35,601 nucleotides of DNA from Alphaproteobacteria bacterium (GTDB taxonomy: Bacteria; Pseudomonadota; Alphaproteobacteria; Rhizobiales; CAJQND01). Location of the stretch: NCBI GenBank assembly GCA_024227565.1, contig JAAEUE010000074.1, positions 1 to 35,601 on the forward strand, in the 5' to 3' direction. The notes below the pieces were generated by a model. The model was not told the origin of the DNA and did not search any database. It was given only the letters and a program-made list of their open reading frames with translations. Position 1 is the stretch's first letter, and each line of letters begins with the position of its first letter. Shown piece after piece: positions 23,599 through 32,757 of this stretch. A program made the translations under genes and the position numbers.

Positions 23599-24315
23599 TC
23601 AAGGGGCGGTAAACTCAATGCGCCGGTCCAGTTCAATACCTTCTACGCCAAGTTTACAACAATAGGCCAGAGCCTCAACCCCCGCTTTGTGGGCTTTGGT
23701 AAAGGCTTCGGCATAGGCGGGGTCGATGTCGGCAGCCAATTTCATATGGTCCGCGTCGTCGCGCTGCACAAGGTAGAACATCACCGCCCGGTGGCCGTCT
23801 TTGACCATATCGGCCAGTTCGCCCAGATGTTTGGCACCCCTGGCGGTCACGCTGTCTGGAAACTCGGCCAGCTGCTCGTCGCGGAGCAGGTGGACGTTCT
23901 TCACCTCAACATAGCAAGGGGCTTTGCCGTCGTCTTCCAACAGGATGTCAATGCGGCTGTTCTTGCCGTATTTCACTTCGCGCCGGGCGTTGGCATAGCC
24001 TGTGAGCTCCGCCACTTGGCCGGCTTCAATCGCTTCGGCGACAATCGCATTGGGGTGGTTGGTGTTGATGCCCACCATGGCGTTTTGCCCGTGGATCTCT
24101 ATCTCGCTCAGCTGCCAGTCCCATTTCAGCTTGCGCTCAGGGTTCTGCGCTGGCGAAACCCAGACGGTGATGCCTGGTTCTTTCAGCCCCAGCATGGAGC
24201 CGGGATTGGCGCAATGAGCCGTCACTTCTTCACCGGTTTCCAGCTCAATATCGGCCAGAAAGCGCTTGTAGCGCTTCAAAAGGCGCCCTTTGACCAGCTT
24301 GGCAGGAAATTTCAT
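23599..24315 (-). CDS. sfsA: SfsA family protein (sugar fermentation stimulation protein homologue)
   Basis: The 238-residue protein carries the SfsA signatures: KGRLLKRYKRFLADIEL at the N-terminus, TAHCANPGSMLGL, SRIDILLE, YVEVKNVHL with the nuclease-like acidic/Lys residues, FPDSVTARGAKHL and FYLVQRDDAD. The molecular function is not firmly known; an OB-like N-terminal and a restriction-endonuclease-like core have been described for the family. GGAGG nine bases upstream supports ATG 24315 over a TTG at 24333. It is divergent from the cinA-like gene, with 60 bases between the two starts. Confidence 0.92.
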   Translation of the reverse strand: MKFPAKLVKGRLLKRYKRFLADIELETGEEVTAHCANPGSMLGLKEPGITVWVSPAQNPERKLKWDWQLSEIEIHGQNAMVGINTNHPNAIVAEAIEAGQVAELTGYANARREVKYGKNSRIDILLEDDGKAPCYVEVKNVHLLRDEQLAEFPDSVTARGAKHLGELADMVKDGHRAVMFYLVQRDDADHMKLAADIDPAYAEAFTKAHKAGVEALAYCCKLGVEGIELDRRIEFTAP

Positions 24316-24375
24316 GGGGAATAACCTCCGCAATTATCTACCGTTCGCGCACGCGTTTGCGTAAACTCGCCCGCC

Positions 24376-25146
24376 ATGAGTGACAGTCAAAAAGATACGG
24401 TGACCGCAGCGGTCCTCCTCATCGGAGATGAATTGCTGTCCGGCCGCACCAAGGATAAGAACCTTGGATATATCGCAGAGTACCTCAATGCAATGGCTGT
24501 TGAGGTGCGCGAAGCCCGGGTGGTGCCAGATATCCAGGAAGAAATCGTGACAGCGCTGAATGTGCTGCGTGATCGCTACGATTATGTTTTCACAACCGGC
24601 GGCATCGGCCCCACCCACGACGACATCACGGCAGATGCCGTGGCGGCGGCCTTCGGGGTGGGGATCGACTATCATCCCGATGCGGTGGCGATACTTGAAG
24701 AACGCTACAAAGACAGCGAATTGAAGCTGAACGAGGCGCGGATGCGCATGGCGCGGGTGCCGGATGGCGGCGAGCTGGTGCTCAACCCGGTCAGTGGGGC
24801 GCCGGCCTTCCGGGTGGAGAACGTCTTCGTGATGGCCGGCGTGCCGAAGATCATGCAAGCCATGCTCGACAATGTGGCGCCCTTGCTGGAAACCGGCAAG
24901 GCCATGCTGTCGCGCACGGTCAAGGTGCATATCGGGGAGGGCGATCTTGCCGGCCCCCTGGAAGAGATCCAGGACAGGTTCCCTGGTGTTTCCATCGGCA
25001 GTTATCCGTTTGAGGACAATGGCCGGTTCGCCTCCAACATCGTGGTGCGCTCCAAGGATGAGGCATCGGCCGATGCCGCAGCTTCTGCGGTGGAAGAGAT
25101 GGCAGAGACATTGAAAACGCAACCAAACGTCAGGGTGTGGACATGA
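24376..25146 (+). CDS. CinA/MoaB-like molybdopterin-binding domain protein
   Basis: The 256-residue protein consists of the N-terminal MoCF-biosynthesis-like domain of Cin[17 protein letters not shown] (15-30) and [13 protein letters not shown] (73-85). The C-terminal nicotinamide-nucleotide amidase domain of full-length CinA (about 410 residues) is missing, as in many alphaproteobacterial stand-alone versions. Its exact substrate is unknown; nucleotide-metabolite clean-up is suspected for relatives. No clear ribosome-binding site precedes the ATG. Its stop codon overlaps the start of the gpt gene (ATGA), so the two are coupled. Confidence 0.88.
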   Translation: MSDSQKDTVTAAVLLIGDELLSGRTKDKNLGYIAEYLNAMAVEVREARVVPDIQEEIVTALNVLRDRYDYVFTTGGIGPTHDDITADAVAAAFGVGIDYHPDAVAILEERYKDSELKLNEARMRMARVPDGGELVLNPVSGAPAFRVENVFVMAGVPKIMQAMLDNVAPLLETGKAMLSRTVKVHIGEGDLAGPLEEIQDRFPGVSIGSYPFEDNGRFASNIVVRSKDEASADAAASAVEEMAETLKTQPNVRVWT

Positions 25147-25673
25147 GCAAGGGAAAACAGGCCGCTAATGTGGATGAACGCTATCAGCATGGGTTCCCGG
25201 TCTCCTGGGAACAGTTGCACCGGGATGCACGGGCGCTGGCCTGGCGTTTGTCGGATGCAGGTCCGTTCACGGCGGTGATCGCCGTGACACGGGGCGGGTT
25301 GGTGCCGGCTGCCATTGTGGCCCGCGAGCTGGGCATCCGGGTGATCGAAACCGTCTGTGTGGCGTCCTATGATTACGGCACGCAGGGCGAGATCGATGTG
25401 CTTAAGGAAATCAACACGAACGCCCCTGGCATTGACGGCAAGGACGGCGAAGGCGTGCTGATCGTTGACGATTTGGCCGACACCGGCAAAACAGGGCGGG
25501 TGGTGCGCGCTATGCTGCCCGCGGCACATTTCGCCACGGTTTATGTGAAGCCGGAGGGCCAGCCGCTGGTGGACACCTTTGTGACCGAGGTGAGCCAGGA
25601 CACTTGGATCTATCTGCCCTGGGATATGGGTTTGCAGTTCACGCCACCCTTGCGTGACGGCGCTACCGGATGA
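25143..25673 (+). CDS. gpt: Xanthine(-guanine) phosphoribosyltransferase
   Basis: The 176-residue purine-salvage enzyme transfers phosphoribose from PRPP to xanthine or guanine. The PRPP-binding loop [16 protein letters not shown] (104-119) is intact, the [10 protein letters not shown] segment (48-57) matches the family, and the C-terminal WIYLPWD is typical of the Gpt type. ATG 25143 overlaps the upstream stop as ATGA, and its own stop overlaps the next start in the same way. The three genes therefore form a tightly coupled plus-strand operon. Confidence 0.92.
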   Translation: MSKGKQAANVDERYQHGFPVSWEQLHRDARALAWRLSDAGPFTAVIAVTRGGLVPAAIVARELGIRVIETVCVASYDYGTQGEIDVLKEINTNAPGIDGKDGEGVLIVDDLADTGKTGRVVRAMLPAAHFATVYVKPEGQPLVDTFVTEVSQDTWIYLPWDMGLQFTPPLRDGATG

Positions 25674-26389
25674 AGACTGCGGTTATCACCGGCGGGGCGT
25701 CCGGGATTGGCGAGGCGACGGCCGAAAAGCTGTTGTCAGAAGGCTGGTACGTCGGAATTTTGGACCTTACCGAACCAAAACGCAGCGATGATCGTCTGCG
25801 CCATCAAAGCTGCGATATCACCGATGAGCACGCCGTTGAGGCGGCGTTTGACGCGCTGCTGGAAGGCTGGCCACCGCTGCTGGGGTTGGTGAACTCTGCC
25901 GGCATTGCCGTGGCCAAGCTGTTTCGCGACACCACTCCGGAGATGTTTCGAAAAGTGCTGGATGTGAACGTGGTGGGTTCCTTCATTACCGGCCGTGAAG
26001 CGGTGCGCCGAATGGCGGAGGACGGTGGGGCGATCGTCAACCTTGCTTCTGTGGCCGGAAACCGGGGCAGCATCGACAGAACAGCTTACGGCGCTTCCAA
26101 GGCGGCTGTGATCAATATGACGGAGGTGATGGCCGTGGAACTGGCTGAGGCGGGTATCCGCGCCAACGCAATCGCCCCTGGGCCCGTTGAGACCCAAATG
26201 GTGGCTCAGATGCACGATGCAGAGACCCGTGCGGTTTGGAACCGCCTGGTGCCTCAGAGCCGCTATGCCAGCCCGGCGGAGGTTGCCGGTGCCATCGCGT
26301 TCCTCTTGTCGGACGAAGCCTCCTTCATCACAGGGCACACGTTGAACGTGGACGGCGGCTTCACCGCAGCGGGATTGCAAAGGCGCTAA
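25670..26389 (+). CDS. Short-chain dehydrogenase/reductase
   Basis: A 239-residue classical SDR with GGASGIG (8-14), NSAG (75-78) in place of the more usual NNAG, and the catalytic residues S127, Y140 and K144 (YGASKAA). The C-terminal [14 protein letters not shown] is typical of 3-oxoacyl-reductase or sugar-alcohol type members. D32 at the second strand end suggests NAD. The start overlaps the gpt stop codon (ATGA). Substrate cannot be assigned. Confidence 0.88.
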   Translation: MKTAVITGGASGIGEATAEKLLSEGWYVGILDLTEPKRSDDRLRHQSCDITDEHAVEAAFDALLEGWPPLLGLVNSAGIAVAKLFRDTTPEMFRKVLDVNVVGSFITGREAVRRMAEDGGAIVNLASVAGNRGSIDRTAYGASKAAVINMTEVMAVELAEAGIRANAIAPGPVETQMVAQMHDAETRAVWNRLVPQSRYASPAEVAGAIAFLLSDEASFITGHTLNVDGGFTAAGLQRR

Positions 26390-26440
26390 TCAGGTCTTTC
26401 GCAGCGCTGCAATCGAAGCTATGTAGGCAGGCAATTTTTC

Positions 26441-26525
26441 GCGACCGTGGTGGAATTGGTATACACAACAGACTTAAAATCTGTCGACTTCGGTCATGCG
26501 GGTTCAAGTCCCGCCGGTCGCACCA
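26441..26525 (+). tRNA. tRNA-Leu (anticodon UAA)
   Basis: An 85-nt class II tRNA with CCA encoded. The acceptor arms GCGACCG (26441-26447) and CGGTCGC (26515-26521) pair perfectly, followed by A and CCA. The D-loop is TGGTGGAATTGGT, the anticodon stem ACAGA/TCTGT encloses the loop CTTAAAA with anticodon TAA, a long variable arm (CGACTTCGGTCATG) is typical of Leu, and the T-arm is GCGGGTTCAAGTCCCGC. It stands alone between the SDR gene and the convergent MscS gene. No integrase or attachment duplication was seen beside it. Confidence 0.96.
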
Positions 26526-26539
26526 TCTTTCGTCCTCCG

Positions 26540-27919
26540 TCAGGCAGCGGCCTTGTTGGCAAGCTCTGACGACGGGGCGTCTGCTGTAACCTTCAAATCA
26601 CCGCCCGATTTCAGATGCAGATCGCGCTGCGGGAAGGGGATCTCGACGCCTTCGGCCTTGAACTTCTTCCAGATCGAAAGATAGACCGCAGAGGCCAGGT
26701 TGCGCAGGCCTCCTTCGGGATTGGCCTGCCAGAACCGCAGCTCAAGATCGATGGAGCTGTCGCCAAAGCCGATCAGAAGACACGCAGGCGGCGGCGACTT
26801 CAGGATGCGGTCGAACTCTGCGGCGGCCTCTTTGCAAAGCTCCATGGCCTTTTCCACATCGGCGTCATAGGATACGCCAATGCTGAGCCGCTGGCGGATG
26901 CGACGGTCGCCGTGGGACCAGTTGGTGACCGGCGAGGCGATGAAGATCTCGTTGGGGAACAGGGTGTCGGTGCCGTCGCGTGACTTGACCGAGGTGTAGC
27001 GCGCGCCCAGATGCTCCACCCAGCCATACTTGGTGCCGGAGACCGTTTGAATTTCAATCACATCGCCAGGTTTGATGGATTTATCCAGCAGCAAAATAAT
27101 GCCACTGATCAAGTTTGATACGATCTTCTGCAAACCAAACCCGATGCCAAGCCCAAGCGCCCCTGAGAAGACCGCCAGGGCCGTGAGGTCGATACCAACC
27201 ACATTCAAGGCCGTGAGAACCGCCACCGCCAGCAGGGCTATGCGCAGGATCTTGCCGGTCAGCACCTGCACCGATGGTGTCAGATCGTCAATGCCGGCCA
27301 GCCGGTCCTCGGCAAAACGGCTCAATGCAAGCGCCGCCCAAATCAGCAAGGAGCAGATGATCAGGCTCTTGATTACCAACAGGGCGGAAACCCGGACCGC
27401 GCCCAGAACAATGGCCAAACTGTCCAGAAGCACGATGGCATCATCCAAAATGCCGAATATGTTCAGGGCCGCAATGACCCAGGCCACCGTGGCAATCAGT
27501 TTTGCGAGGGTCTTGTTGCGGATCAGGCTGGACGAAATCGAGATGACGAGCCAGGCCGTCACCAAGCTCGCGACGATGCTGAGGAAATGGCTGCGGCTGG
27601 GCCAGGTGGATGCGCGCATGATTGCAATGGCGATCCAAAGGCTGAACAGGAACACTATGTGCTTGAGTTTCCCCGCCACCAACTCCAGGAAGCTATGCAG
27701 CCGCGCCTTTTCGGTCTCTTCGGCCAGTTTGGCATTGACCAACGGAGCCAGCCTGCTGGTGATGAACCGGGCGACACAATAAACGACGAACAGTACGCCC
27801 AGTTGAACCAGAGCCCAGATCCACAACCCGCCTTCCAACGCGAGGCCGTTTGCCGCGAGCCATTCGCTGGCCTGGGCCATCAAATCGTTCAATTGTTGGG
27901 AGGTGAAATATTGTTCCAT
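26540..27919 (-). CDS. MscS-family small-conductance mechanosensitive channel
   Basis: The 459-residue membrane protein has about six hydrophobic helices (near 32-53, 86-103, 111-133, 140-160, 177-199 and 222-242). The MscS pore helix and beta-domain entry follow: GIDLTALAVFSGALGLGIGF, then QKIVSNLISGIILLLDKSIKPGD at about 242-286. The cytoplasmic alpha/beta vestibule reaches about 425 (VKSRDGTDTLFPN is typical), and the last 30 residues are a variable tail. It is larger than E. coli MscS (286), with extra N-terminal helices as in the medium-size branch. The expected role is release of solutes on hypo-osmotic shock, which fits an organism handling betaines. A minus-strand AAGG lies close to the ATG. 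Confidence 0.92.
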   Translation of the reverse strand: MEQYFTSQQLNDLMAQASEWLAANGLALEGGLWIWALVQLGVLFVVYCVARFITSRLAPLVNAKLAEETEKARLHSFLELVAGKLKHIVFLFSLWIAIAIMRASTWPSRSHFLSIVASLVTAWLVISISSSLIRNKTLAKLIATVAWVIAALNIFGILDDAIVLLDSLAIVLGAVRVSALLVIKSLIICSLLIWAALALSRFAEDRLAGIDDLTPSVQVLTGKILRIALLAVAVLTALNVVGIDLTALAVFSGALGLGIGFGLQKIVSNLISGIILLLDKSIKPGDVIEIQTVSGTKYGWVEHLGARYTSVKSRDGTDTLFPNEIFIASPVTNWSHGDRRIRQRLSIGVSYDADVEKAMELCKEAAAEFDRILKSPPPACLLIGFGDSSIDLELRFWQANPEGGLRNLASAVYLSIWKKFKAEGVEIPFPQRDLHLKSGGDLKVTADAPSSELANKAAA

Positions 27920-28007
27920 GATCCTTGCCCTTTAGCTGTGGTTTCCGTGGTAGGTGGCCTAGGAAACGAATCGCACGTTCTGGGGGCGAGTGTAGCGCTA
28001 AACGAGG

Positions 28008-28021
28008 CGGGCTTGCGCCCG
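28008..28021 (-). terminator. Weak hairpin downstream of the acyl-CoA dehydrogenase gene
   Basis: CGGGC-TTGC-GCCCG follows the stop codon of the minus-strand acyl-CoA dehydrogenase gene by three bases. The stem is five GC pairs with a four-base loop, and only a short TTT appears about nine bases later. It could slow transcription before the MscS gene, but evidence for true termination is weak. Confidence 0.25.
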
Positions 28022-28023
28022 GA

Positions 28024-29184
28024 TCAATAGGATTTGGGTTGGTCCAGCACCTTTTCGGCAATGTAGGACAAGATCAGTTGCTCGCTCACTGGAGCAAGCC
28101 GGCAGATCATAACCTCGCGCAGCAGGCGCTCGATTTGATATTCCTTGGCATAGCCCATGCCGCCATGGGTCAACAGGGCCTGTTGGCAGGCACTATGTCC
28201 GGCGCGCGCGCCCAGCAGTTTGGCCGCGTTGGCCTCAGCGCCGCAAGGCTGGCCCGCATCATAAAGACGCGCAGCCTTCTGAGCCATCAGGTGGGCCGCC
28301 TCCAGATTGGCCCAGCATTCGGCCAAGGGGTGTTGAATGGCCTGATTCTGGCCAATGGGACGCCCGAACACTTCGCGTTCGCGGGCGTAGCGTGCAGCCC
28401 GCTCAAGCGCGTCCTGGCCAATGGCAATGGCTTCAACCGCTATGAGAATGCGCTCCGGGTTCAGGCTGTCGAGCAGATAATGGAAGCCGCGGCCTTCATC
28501 TCCAATCAGGTGAGCTTCTGGGACGAAGACATTGTCAAAAAACACTAAATTGGAGTCCACCGCAGCCCGGCCGTGCTTGTCGATCCGCTGAACCTCCACC
28601 TTTGTGCGGTCAAGGTCTGTGTAGAACAGGCTCATGCCATCTGTGGGCTTGGCGCAGGCCTCACGCGCGGTGGTGCGCGCCAGAATGACGATCTTGCCGG
28701 CAATTTGGGCCGTGGATGTCCAAATCTTCCGTCCGTTGATCACATAACCGCCTTTAGTCTTTTGGGCGGAAGTTTTGATGTTTGACGTATCAAGGCCCGC
28801 ATCGGGCTCAGTAACCGCAAAGCACACCTGATCTTCGCCGGACACCAGGCGCGGCAACCAGTTCTGCTTCTGCGCGTCAGAGCCATGCACCACCAGGGCA
28901 TGGGGACCGAACATGTTGATGTGGATGGACGATGCGGCTGCCATGGCGCCGCCGTGGCGGGCAGCTTCGTGCATCACGGTTGCGGCGGCTTCGACGCCGA
29001 GCCCGGCGCCTCCGTAACTCTCCGGGACGGTCACCCCGAGCCAACCGCCGTCTGCCATCGCCTTATGGAATTCCGCGGGGAACCTGGCTTGGCTATCACA
29101 ATCAGACCAATAGGCGTCATCAAAGTCCCGGCACACGGCGGCAACGCCGTCGCGTATGGCTTGAAGGTCATCTGCCTGTTCCAC
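28024..29184 (-). CDS. Acyl-CoA dehydrogenase with isovaleryl-type placement of the catalytic glutamate
   Basis: With GTG at 29184 (AGAGGAG seven bases upstream) the protein has 386 residues; a longer frame to 29409 overlaps the yaiI-like gene and is not credible. The FAD/acyl segment VTEPDAGLDTS (124-134) and HGGMGYAKEY-IERL (340-353) are normal. The medium-chain catalytic position is proline (P365 in RLAPVSEQ), while E244 in SLNPERILIA aligns by eye with the base of isovaleryl- and long-chain enzymes. A branched or unusual acyl-CoA is thus more likely than a straight short chain. It follows the yaiI-like gene by 11 bases, in a row with recG. Confidence 0.87.
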   Translation of the reverse strand: MEQADDLQAIRDGVAAVCRDFDDAYWSDCDSQARFPAEFHKAMADGGWLGVTVPESYGGAGLGVEAAATVMHEAARHGGAMAAASSIHINMFGPHALVVHGSDAQKQNWLPRLVSGEDQVCFAVTEPDAGLDTSNIKTSAQKTKGGYVINGRKIWTSTAQIAGKIVILARTTAREACAKPTDGMSLFYTDLDRTKVEVQRIDKHGRAAVDSNLVFFDNVFVPEAHLIGDEGRGFHYLLDSLNPERILIAVEAIAIGQDALERAARYAREREVFGRPIGQNQAIQHPLAECWANLEAAHLMAQKAARLYDAGQPCGAEANAAKLLGARAGHSACQQALLTHGGMGYAKEYQIERLLREVMICRLAPVSEQLILSYIAEKVLDQPKSY

Positions 29185-29195
29185 GCGCTTCTCCT

Positions 29196-29657
29196 CTAAC
29201 CGCCCCGTTGCAGACGAACCAGCTCCGTGTCCATGGCTGACAGGAAGCGCGAGCGGTCGGCTTTTGAAAAGGGCGGGTTGCTGCCGACATTCTCGCCGCC
29301 TGCGCGCAAATCCGCCATGATTGCCCGAGTGGCCACCGCCACGCCGATGGAGCTGGGCGTGAATGGCTTGCCTGTGGGTGATAGCACGGCGGCACCGGCC
29401 TTGATGCACCGGTCGGCCAGCAGAATATCCGCCGTCACCACAAGACTACGCTCGTTTGACAGTTCGGCAATGTGATCGTCGGCCGCATCCATCTCAGAGC
29501 CGACCACAACACGGCTGATTAACGGGTGGTCTGGAATACGCAGGTAGCTGTTGGCCACGAGGATCACCGGGATCTCCATGCGCCAGGCCACCTTGTAGAC
29601 CTCCTCTTTCACCGGGCAGGCATCACCGTCGACGAGAATTTGCAAAGGAGAGGTCAT
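29196..29657 (-). CDS. YaiI/YqxD family protein (UPF0178, PIN-like)
   Basis: A 153-residue protein of the YaiI/YqxD family with the family start ILVDGDACPVKEEVYKVA (7-24), MDAADDHI with conserved acidic residues (55-62) and TADILLADRC (75-84). The acidic cluster suggests a PIN-like nuclease fold; no physiological role is established. ATG 29657 begins one base after the recG stop codon (TGATATG), so translation is probably coupled. A GTG at 29669 would overlap recG and has no ribosome-binding site. Confidence 0.9.
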   Translation of the reverse strand: MTSPLQILVDGDACPVKEEVYKVAWRMEIPVILVANSYLRIPDHPLISRVVVGSEMDAADDHIAELSNERSLVVTADILLADRCIKAGAAVLSPTGKPFTPSSIGVAVATRAIMADLRAGGENVGSNPPFSKADRSRFLSAMDTELVRLQRGG

Positions 29658-29658
29658 A

Positions 29659-31773
29659 TCATCCGGCACTCAACAGTCTGATCGCCTCGTCGCGCTCGAA
29701 CAGATAGAGCAGAGTGCGAAGCGCTTCGCCCCGCGGCGAGGTGAGGTTGGCATCATTGGCCAGTATGAGCCCGGTATCGTCACGTGCTGCGGCCAAGAGC
29801 TCTCCGTGCACCGCCAGATCGGCCAGACGGAACTCCGGAACCCCTGATTGGCGTGTGCCAAGCATCTCGCCGGCGCCTCGCAGCCGCAGATCCTCCTCAG
29901 CGATCACGAAACCATCTTCGGTTTCCCGCATGATTTTCAGCCGCGCCTTGGCAGTCTCGCCCAGAGGCCCGGAATAAAGCAGCAGGCAGGTGGACTTGCC
30001 GCTGCCCCGCCCAACCCGTCCGCGCAGCTGGTGCAATTGAGAAAGCCCGAAGCGCTCAGCGTTTTCGATCACCATAATGGTGGCTTCCGGCACATCGACC
30101 CCAACTTCGATCACCGTGGTGGCCACCAGAACGGAAAGGGCGCCGCTCACGAAATCACCCATAACCTGGTCTTTGTCGACCCCCTTCATGCGCCCATGCA
30201 CCAAACCAACCTGGCCGGGGAAACGCTCGGCAAGGGACGTGTGGCGGGCCTCAGCCGCAATCCAGTCCATGTCCTGGTTCTCTTCCACCAAAGGGCACAC
30301 CCAGAAAACCCGGGCACCAGAGGCAATGGCACGGCCTACGCCGTCGATAACCTCACTCAACCGGTCTGACGGCAGAACCCGTGTGTCCACGGGCTGGCGC
30401 CCGGCTGGTTTCTCGGTGAGCCGCGAAACCTCCATGTCGCCATAGAGCGTGAGCGATAGGGTGCGGGGGATGGGGGTTGCGGTCATCACGAGCACATCGG
30501 CCCGGCCGGCTGCTTTGGATTGGATAGCCAGGCGCTGGTGCACGCCAAAACGGTGCTGCTCGTCGATCACTGCCAGACCCATGTCTGCAAATTCGACACC
30601 GGCCTGGAACAGGGCGTGGGTGCCGATCAAAATACCGATCTCGCCGCTCGCGAGGCGCTCCAGAATGGCATTTCGGGTCTTGCCTTTCTCACGCGCTGTC
30701 AGAAGCTCAACGGTGATGCCTGCAGGTGCGCACATCTCGCTCAGGGTGGCCAGGTGCTGGCGCGCCAGAATTTCGGTCGGAACCATCAGAGCGCCCTGCG
30801 CACCGGCCTCAACCGCGCTCACTAGGGCCAGCAGCGCCACGAGTGTTTTGCCCGAGCCCACATCGCCCTGAAGCAGACGCAACATGCGGTCGTCGGAGGC
30901 CATATCGGCCAACACCTCAGACACCGCTTGCGCCTGTGATGTGGTCGGGCTGTAGGGCAGATTGGAAAGCACCGCCTCGCGCGCCTTCCCGGTGCCGCTG
31001 AGCGAACGTCCTTTGGCCCGTTTCATCTGCCGGCGCACCAGGGCGAGGGCCAGTTGGTTCGCCAGCAGTTCGTCATAGGCCAGCCGGGCGCGGGCAGGGG
31101 CCTCCGGCGAAACATCGCCCTCTTGTTGCGGTGAATGGGCGGCCAACACGCAAGCTTGAAAGCTCTCCCAGCCCTTGTGTTCAAGCCAGGCCCCGTCTTG
31201 CCACTCTTCCAGCGGCGGCAGGCTTTCTACGGCCACCTCTGTCGCCCTACGGAACGTTTTAGGAGAAAGTCCCGCTGTCATGGGATAAACGGGTTCGATC
31301 ATCGGCATGGCGGCAAATTCTTCATCCGACAGCATATGATCTGGATGGACCATTTGCGGCTGGTTGTTGAACCATTCCACCTTGCCGGAAATGTAGCGCA
31401 CCTCGTCATCGGGCAATTGACGGCGCAGAAAATCTCCGTGGGCATTGAAAAACACCAGCGTAATGGTGCCGCTGTCGTCGAAACACTCCACCTTGTAGGG
31501 CACCCGCCGGTTGTTGCGTGGCGGCGGCTTGTGGCGCCCGACGGTCACCTTCAAGGTAACGATCTGGCCTTCAGGCGCCTCGTTGATGGGCGGCCGGTGG
31601 CTGCGGTCGATCACGCCGGATGGCACATGCCAGATGAGATCGGCAACCTTGGCTTCAACCCCCGGCGCATCAGGCAAGCTGAAGAGGCGGCCCAAGGTCT
31701 TGATCAGCTTGGGGCCCACACCGGGCAGGGTGGTGGCGCTGGCAAACAGAGGGTTGAGAATATCAGGCCGCAT
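29659..31773 (-). CDS. recG: ATP-dependent DNA helicase RecG
   Basis: The 704-residue helicase remodels stalled replication forks and branched DNA. The N-terminal wedge/OB-fold region (about 1-250) begins with the LPGVGPK motif (16-22). The helicase core shows Walker A GDVGSGKT (303-310), the DEQH box (404-407 in VIDEQHRFG), TATPIPRTL, a second RecA-like domain with HGRMKG and TTVIEVGVDVP, and RGRVGRG near the end, all intact. Its start overlaps the stop of the upstream hypothetical gene (TGATG). It lies back to back with sdhE-mfd, an arrangement usual in alphaproteobacteria. Confidence 0.96.
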   Translation of the reverse strand: MRPDILNPLFASATTLPGVGPKLIKTLGRLFSLPDAPGVEAKVADLIWHVPSGVIDRSHRPPINEAPEGQIVTLKVTVGRHKPPPRNNRRVPYKVECFDDSGTITLVFFNAHGDFLRRQLPDDEVRYISGKVEWFNNQPQMVHPDHMLSDEEFAAMPMIEPVYPMTAGLSPKTFRRATEVAVESLPPLEEWQDGAWLEHKGWESFQACVLAAHSPQQEGDVSPEAPARARLAYDELLANQLALALVRRQMKRAKGRSLSGTGKAREAVLSNLPYSPTTSQAQAVSEVLADMASDDRMLRLLQGDVGSGKTLVALLALVSAVEAGAQGALMVPTEILARQHLATLSEMCAPAGITVELLTAREKGKTRNAILERLASGEIGILIGTHALFQAGVEFADMGLAVIDEQHRFGVHQRLAIQSKAAGRADVLVMTATPIPRTLSLTLYGDMEVSRLTEKPAGRQPVDTRVLPSDRLSEVIDGVGRAIASGARVFWVCPLVEENQDMDWIAAEARHTSLAERFPGQVGLVHGRMKGVDKDQVMGDFVSGALSVLVATTVIEVGVDVPEATIMVIENAERFGLSQLHQLRGRVGRGSGKSTCLLLYSGPLGETAKARLKIMRETEDGFVIAEEDLRLRGAGEMLGTRQSGVPEFRLADLAVHGELLAAARDDTGLILANDANLTSPRGEALRTLLYLFERDEAIRLLSAG

Positions 31774-32369
31774 CAGGAGGTTTGCTCCAGGTTTGGCTCA
31801 AGCGGCACATTGGCCCACCAATCTTCCGTGCCAAGTGTCTTGCGCAGTGCGGTCATGGTTTCTTCCGGGGCAAGTTCGATGTAGCGCTTGGCTTCCAGCA
31901 AAGAGGTGCCCTGCAGGGTGCTCAGATAGTCCACGGCCGCAGCAATGGAGAACGCGGTGCCGGTTTCAGCCTGAAAATTGCCCGGCAGATCAGTCCACAC
32001 AGCGCCGGAGAAGCCCTGTTCCTCAAACCAAGCCTCAAGGCGCGGTTCCAGCCCGCTGACTGTGGAGCGCCAGTTCCCGCCGCGCGAGGCATATCCGATC
32101 CGGTCCAATGGTGCCCGTTCGCGCGCCGCCAGGTCCTCCACAGCCTGTTCCAAGGTGCTGCGCTTGCTGACCACCAGACTGGTGGCGCACTCTGTGCCGT
32201 GGTCTGGATCGACGATCAGCGCCAAGGCCTTTTGTCGTTTGGGCGACACGCGCGAAAACTCCAACGGCAAGGTCGGGCCGACGCCGCGCTGCCAGCGCGG
32301 GTTTACCTGGGCCTCCAGGATCTCCAGGTCCCAAATGAGGGAGCCCCAACCGATGATCGCAATATCCAT
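31773..32369 (-). CDS. Gamma-glutamylcyclotransferase-like hypothetical protein
   Basis: The 198-residue protein starts MDIAIIGWGSLIWD. That YGSLIWD-like opening is typical of the GGCT/ChaC-like fold and of a family of uncharacterised proteins with PVEF-R-S next (here LPLEFSRVSP). The catalytic glutamate of true cyclotransferases could not be placed with confidence. The C-terminal half contains LPGNF and IAAAVDYLSTL with no recognised motif. ATG 32369 is preferred over a GTG two codons upstream; neither has a strong ribosome-binding site. It overlaps recG by one base, so it is coupled to it, though a functional link is not known. Confidence 0.7.
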   Translation of the reverse strand: MDIAIIGWGSLIWDLEILEAQVNPRWQRGVGPTLPLEFSRVSPKRQKALALIVDPDHGTECATSLVVSKRSTLEQAVEDLAARERAPLDRIGYASRGGNWRSTVSGLEPRLEAWFEEQGFSGAVWTDLPGNFQAETGTAFSIAAAVDYLSTLQGTSLLEAKRYIELAPEETMTALRKTLGTEDWWANVPLEPNLEQTS

Positions 32370-32450
32370 TTGCACCGTACCATATGCGGGTAGACCCTAA
32401 AGCCTACAGGGCCTATGAGAAGGGTCAACAGCAGAACCGGAGTCCTCCAC

Positions 32451-32750
32451 ATGAGCCAAGCGCCCGCCTCGGGGCAAGAGCTTGATCCGCGCAGACGGAA
32501 GTTGGTTTACCGCGCCTGCCATCGCGGCACCAAGGAAATGGATCTTGTGCTTGGCGGATATGTGCAAAAGGTGATTGGCGAGCTCTCCGAGGCCGAACTA
32601 GACGAGCTGGAGGCGATCATTGCGCTGCCGGATCCGTCCTTGTCCAGCTGGTTGGTTGGAAAAGAACCTGTTCCGCCTGAATTTGACACAAAACTTATGG
32701 CATCGATCCTCAGCTTCTCCTACATACCGGCGGATTACTCGCGAACCTGA
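32451..32750 (+). CDS. sdhE: FAD assembly factor SdhE (succinate dehydrogenase assembly factor 2)
   Basis: The 99-residue protein has the SdhE hallmark RGTKE at 25-29 within [18 protein letters not shown], followed by the conserved LELDEL-like helix ([16 protein letters not shown]) and W-VGKEPVP. It promotes covalent attachment of FAD to the succinate dehydrogenase flavoprotein. ATG 32451 with GGAG eight bases upstream is chosen; an ATG at 32415 adds 12 residues without conservation. It is followed after seven bases by mfd, a conserved alphaproteobacterial pairing, and is divergent from the GGCT-like gene. Confidence 0.93.
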   Translation: MSQAPASGQELDPRRRKLVYRACHRGTKEMDLVLGGYVQKVIGELSEAELDELEAIIALPDPSLSSWLVGKEPVPPEFDTKLMASILSFSYIPADYSRT

Positions 32751-32757
32751 TCGGCAG

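Noticed and set aside
26441..26525. tRNA-Leu as an attachment site for an integrated element
   Set aside because: No integrase gene and no duplicated tRNA 3' end was seen nearby; both neighbours are ordinary genes.
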